Shown here in pieces: positions 6,147-7,730 of a DNA stretch of 7,730 nucleotides. The stretch covers positions 1 through 7,730 of the forward strand of contig CAYGRM010000322.1 in assembly GCA_964352225.1 (NCBI GenBank). The letters run 5' to 3'. The first letter of the stretch is position 1; each line of letters starts with the position of its first letter. Made by a program: the position numbers and the translations under genes. The notes beneath the pieces are model-generated. The model was not told the origin of the DNA and made no database searches. It saw only the letters and a list, made by a program, of their open reading frames with translations. This DNA comes from CAJQQY01 sp964352225. GTDB lineage: Bacteria > Bacteroidota > Bacteroidia > Chitinophagales > Saprospiraceae.

Positions 6147-6929
6147 TTACTCTAACAAATCTGGAAATGCCGAAACAATATCTTGCCAAATCGGTTGAAA
6201 ACTAAACCATCCTGCCACAGGAAATCCAACCTCTTCATTCCTAGTTTTCAACGCTGTTTCATGATTTACTGAATGAACTTTGCTTCCTGTAGACTCTGCT
6301 AAAATTTGGGCTTGACAACATCGCTCCATACTGATAAACCACCAGGCAACTTCTTCTACTGATCCACCCACGGTTAACAATCCATGGTTTTTCAGAATAC
6401 AAGCTTTTTTATCGCCAAGTGCTTCCCCTATTCTATCTCCTTCGCTTGCATCATTGACGACTCCGGTGTAATCATCATACAATCCATGGTCTTCATAAAA
6501 TGCGCAAGCATCTTGCGTAATTGGATCTAACTTTCTTCCAAGAGCTGACCACGTTTTTCCATAAATAGAATGAGCATGTGCCGCAGCAACCACATCAGGT
6601 CGAGCAGCATGAATTCGAGAGTGAATCGCAAAAGCTGCTTTGTTCAACATCGTGTGTTTTCCTTCGATAATCTCACCTGCTTCATTCACCAAAATCAAAT
6701 CCGACACTTTTATTTTGTTGAAAGAAATGCCAAAAGGATTAACCCAAAAATTATGAGGATTTTCAGGATCTCGTGCAGTAATATGTCCAGCTACCCCTTC
6801 AGAGAAACCGAATTTTCCAAACACTCGGAAGGCAGCAGCCAGTTGTTGTTTTCGATGTAATCGTTCTGCTTCGATGGAATCTCTCTTGGGCATCATGCTT
6901 TCGTACATAGGTGGATTAGGAACTGACAT
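6147..6929 (-). CDS. Class II aldolase/adducin family protein
   Basis: This encodes a 260-residue cytoplasmic protein with a class II aldolase/adducin fold. GFSEGVAGHITARDPE (41-56) matches the N-terminal substrate-loop region. HAH (118-120, in RPDVVAAAHAHSIYG) and NHG (H182) supply three histidines in the positions that bind the divalent metal in this superfamily. The residue equivalent to the catalytic Glu of fuculose-phosphate aldolase appears to be Ala99 in MLNKAAFAIH when aligned from the RPD motif. It therefore probably belongs to the adducin-like branch, whose reactions are mostly undefined, and not to the sugar-phosphate aldolases. Length is normal. The ATG at 6929 is the most upstream start, and Met8, Met12 and Met13 are possible alternatives. 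A TAATTTTG box (6993-6986, minus strand) resembles the Bacteroidota -7 element. No neighbour suggests a pathway. Confidence 0.9.
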   Translation of the reverse strand: MSVPNPPMYESMMPKRDSIEAERLHRKQQLAAAFRVFGKFGFSEGVAGHITARDPENPHNFWVNPFGISFNKIKVSDLILVNEAGEIIEGKHTMLNKAAFAIHSRIHAARPDVVAAAHAHSIYGKTWSALGRKLDPITQDACAFYEDHGLYDDYTGVVNDASEGDRIGEALGDKKACILKNHGLLTVGGSVEEVAWWFISMERCCQAQILAESTGSKVHSVNHETALKTRNEEVGFPVAGWFSFQPIWQDIVSAFPDLLE

Positions 6930-7018
6930 ATGGATTTATTTATTTTTAAATGGTTATAAATTGATTAGACAAAATAGTAATATTTCAAAATTAAAATAGG
7001 CTACGGAGTATATATTTT

Positions 7019-7167
7019 TGGTTCTAGATGATTTCATTTGGTTATTTAAGTTATTGGTTAATGAGTTATTAGTCATACTATTTATGGTAGTACCATTTTG
7101 GAAATAATTTACTAACCAATAACTTAATCACCATTTATAAATGACCAAATGAATTCATTTAGAACCA
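7019..7167. repeat. 149-base imperfect inverted repeat in an intergenic region
   Basis: The left arm TGGTTCTAGATGATTTCATT (from 7019) is mirrored by a right arm ending AATGAATTCATTTAGAACCA (to 7167). Pairing continues inward through TTTGGT/ACCAAA and AAGTTATTGGTTA (7048-7060) with TAACCAATAACTT (7113-7125). The right arm has about 13 extra bases that break the pairing. A separate perfect mini-hairpin, ATGGTA-G-TACCAT, sits near the centre (7084-7096). TATTTTT occurs at both borders (7013-7019 and 7168-7174), a possible target duplication, although weak in such AT-rich DNA. The element fills most of the gap between the DUF1697 stop and the aldolase-family gene and may act as terminator of the former. 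Confidence 0.75.
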
Positions 7168-7184
7168 TATTTTTTAATCTCCCT

Positions 7185-7730
7185 TTATTTTTTCATTGAC
7201 GATAACTCCAATAATTTTTTCACCGTTTTCCAATTTCTAGTGGTCGCCGATACCTTTAGTTTTTTCTCAAAAAAATTATTGGTCAATTTCGATTGGTGAT
7301 ATTTTCCTTGGATAAAAATAAAAACATTGTCTCTTATAATTTGAAAGACATCAGGCGAAAAATTATAAGTATTTATTTTTACTAAATTCCCCTCCGCAGG
7401 AACTTCACTTAAAAAAGTGAGGCATAAGTTTTCAATTTGAACACCTTCTTTTTGGAGGAAAGGATTATTTTCAATTATGTTTTTAATCTCCTCCACACTT
7501 CGAATAATCACCGGCACCTCGAATCCATATTTTTCCAAAATGGCATCTTGGATTTTCTTTGCAAATACATTATTCGCATTTTTCTTTTTGGATTCGAAAA
7601 TAACATTTCCACTTTGGATGTAAGTGATGACATTTTCAAAATCTAAAGATTGGTACAACTCTTTCAAATCAGCCATGAGGATTTTTCGATTTCCACCTAC
7701 ATTAATTCCTCGAAGGATGGAGATATATTT
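7185..7730 (-). CDS. DUF1697 family protein (5' end beyond window)
   Basis: The frame runs off the right edge: 181 codons are visible and only a few at the start are missing. The visible N-terminus KYISILRGINVGGNRK, then MADLKELYQSLDFENV and TYIQSGNVIFES, is the DUF1697 signature (an LRGINVGG loop, then IQSGNV). The C-terminal half contains TYNFSPDVFQI and the SATTRNWKTVKKLLEL motif typical of the family end. Total length agrees with the usual 180 or so residues. The Met codon at 7676 is internal (…NRKILMADL) and not the true start. DUF1697 proteins are small, soluble and widespread, and their biochemical role is not established. The gene ends 18 bases from the inverted repeat at 7019-7167, which may terminate its transcript. 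Confidence 0.93.
   Translation of the reverse strand, partial: KYISILRGINVGGNRKILMADLKELYQSLDFENVITYIQSGNVIFESKKKNANNVFAKKIQDAILEKYGFEVPVIIRSVEEIKNIIENNPFLQKEGVQIENLCLTFLSEVPAEGNLVKINTYNFSPDVFQIIRDNVFIFIQGKYHQSKLTNNFFEKKLKVSATTRNWKTVKKLLELSSMKK

Noticed and set aside
6570..6860. Plus-strand open frame inside the aldolase-family gene
   Set aside because: It is antisense to a clear conserved-domain gene.
7437..7646. Plus-strand open frame inside the DUF1697 gene
   Set aside because: It is antisense to a clear conserved-family gene.

Overview
The window reads as a piece of an AT-rich Bacteroidota chromosome or contig. The evidence is a SusC/TonB-receptor-like protein with a carboxypeptidase-regulatory-like domain and the usual C-terminal basic tail of the OMP_b-brl_3 group, a lipoprotein and an outer-membrane barrel with typical Bacteroidota signal peptides, A-rich start contexts without Shine-Dalgarno motifs, and a DUF1697 protein. 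I cannot place it below phylum from sequence alone.

Positions 1-1461 look like the end of an integron-type gene-cassette array with every gene on the minus strand. Two 62-base sites (1-62 and 826-887) match at 51 of 62 positions. They fold into the same imperfect hairpin, and three paired positions have changed together (C-G to A-T, C-G to A-T, G-C to T-A). They have AAC/GTT ends, an unpaired spacer, and two extra bases on one side of the stem, which is the attC architecture. Each enclosed unit (3-827 and 828-1460) starts with a 10-base sequence that is the reverse complement of the outer part of its own attC, as expected of integrated cassettes. The cargo is one predicted lipoprotein and one protein of unknown family. 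No integrase is visible. The site at the promoter-proximal edge (about 1455-1512) is a different hairpin, either a degenerate attC or an attI-like site.

Positions 1513-2461 contain no convincing gene. They hold a 200-base near-palindrome (2045-2244), a possible short 3' gene remnant on the minus strand (1939-2034) and a 30-base perfect hairpin (2414-2443) just before the next gene.

Positions 2462-5811 hold two convergent envelope genes separated by a bidirectional terminator: a secreted or outer-membrane barrel protein (plus strand) and an 804-residue TonB-receptor-like outer-membrane protein (minus strand).

Positions 5812-7730 hold a class II aldolase/adducin-family gene with a strong terminator, and the nearly complete 3' part of a DUF1697 gene, both on the minus strand. 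A second long imperfect inverted repeat (7019-7167) lies between them. The chromosomal genes look like independent single-gene units, not one pathway. The most notable biology is the cassette array and the two palindromic elements.
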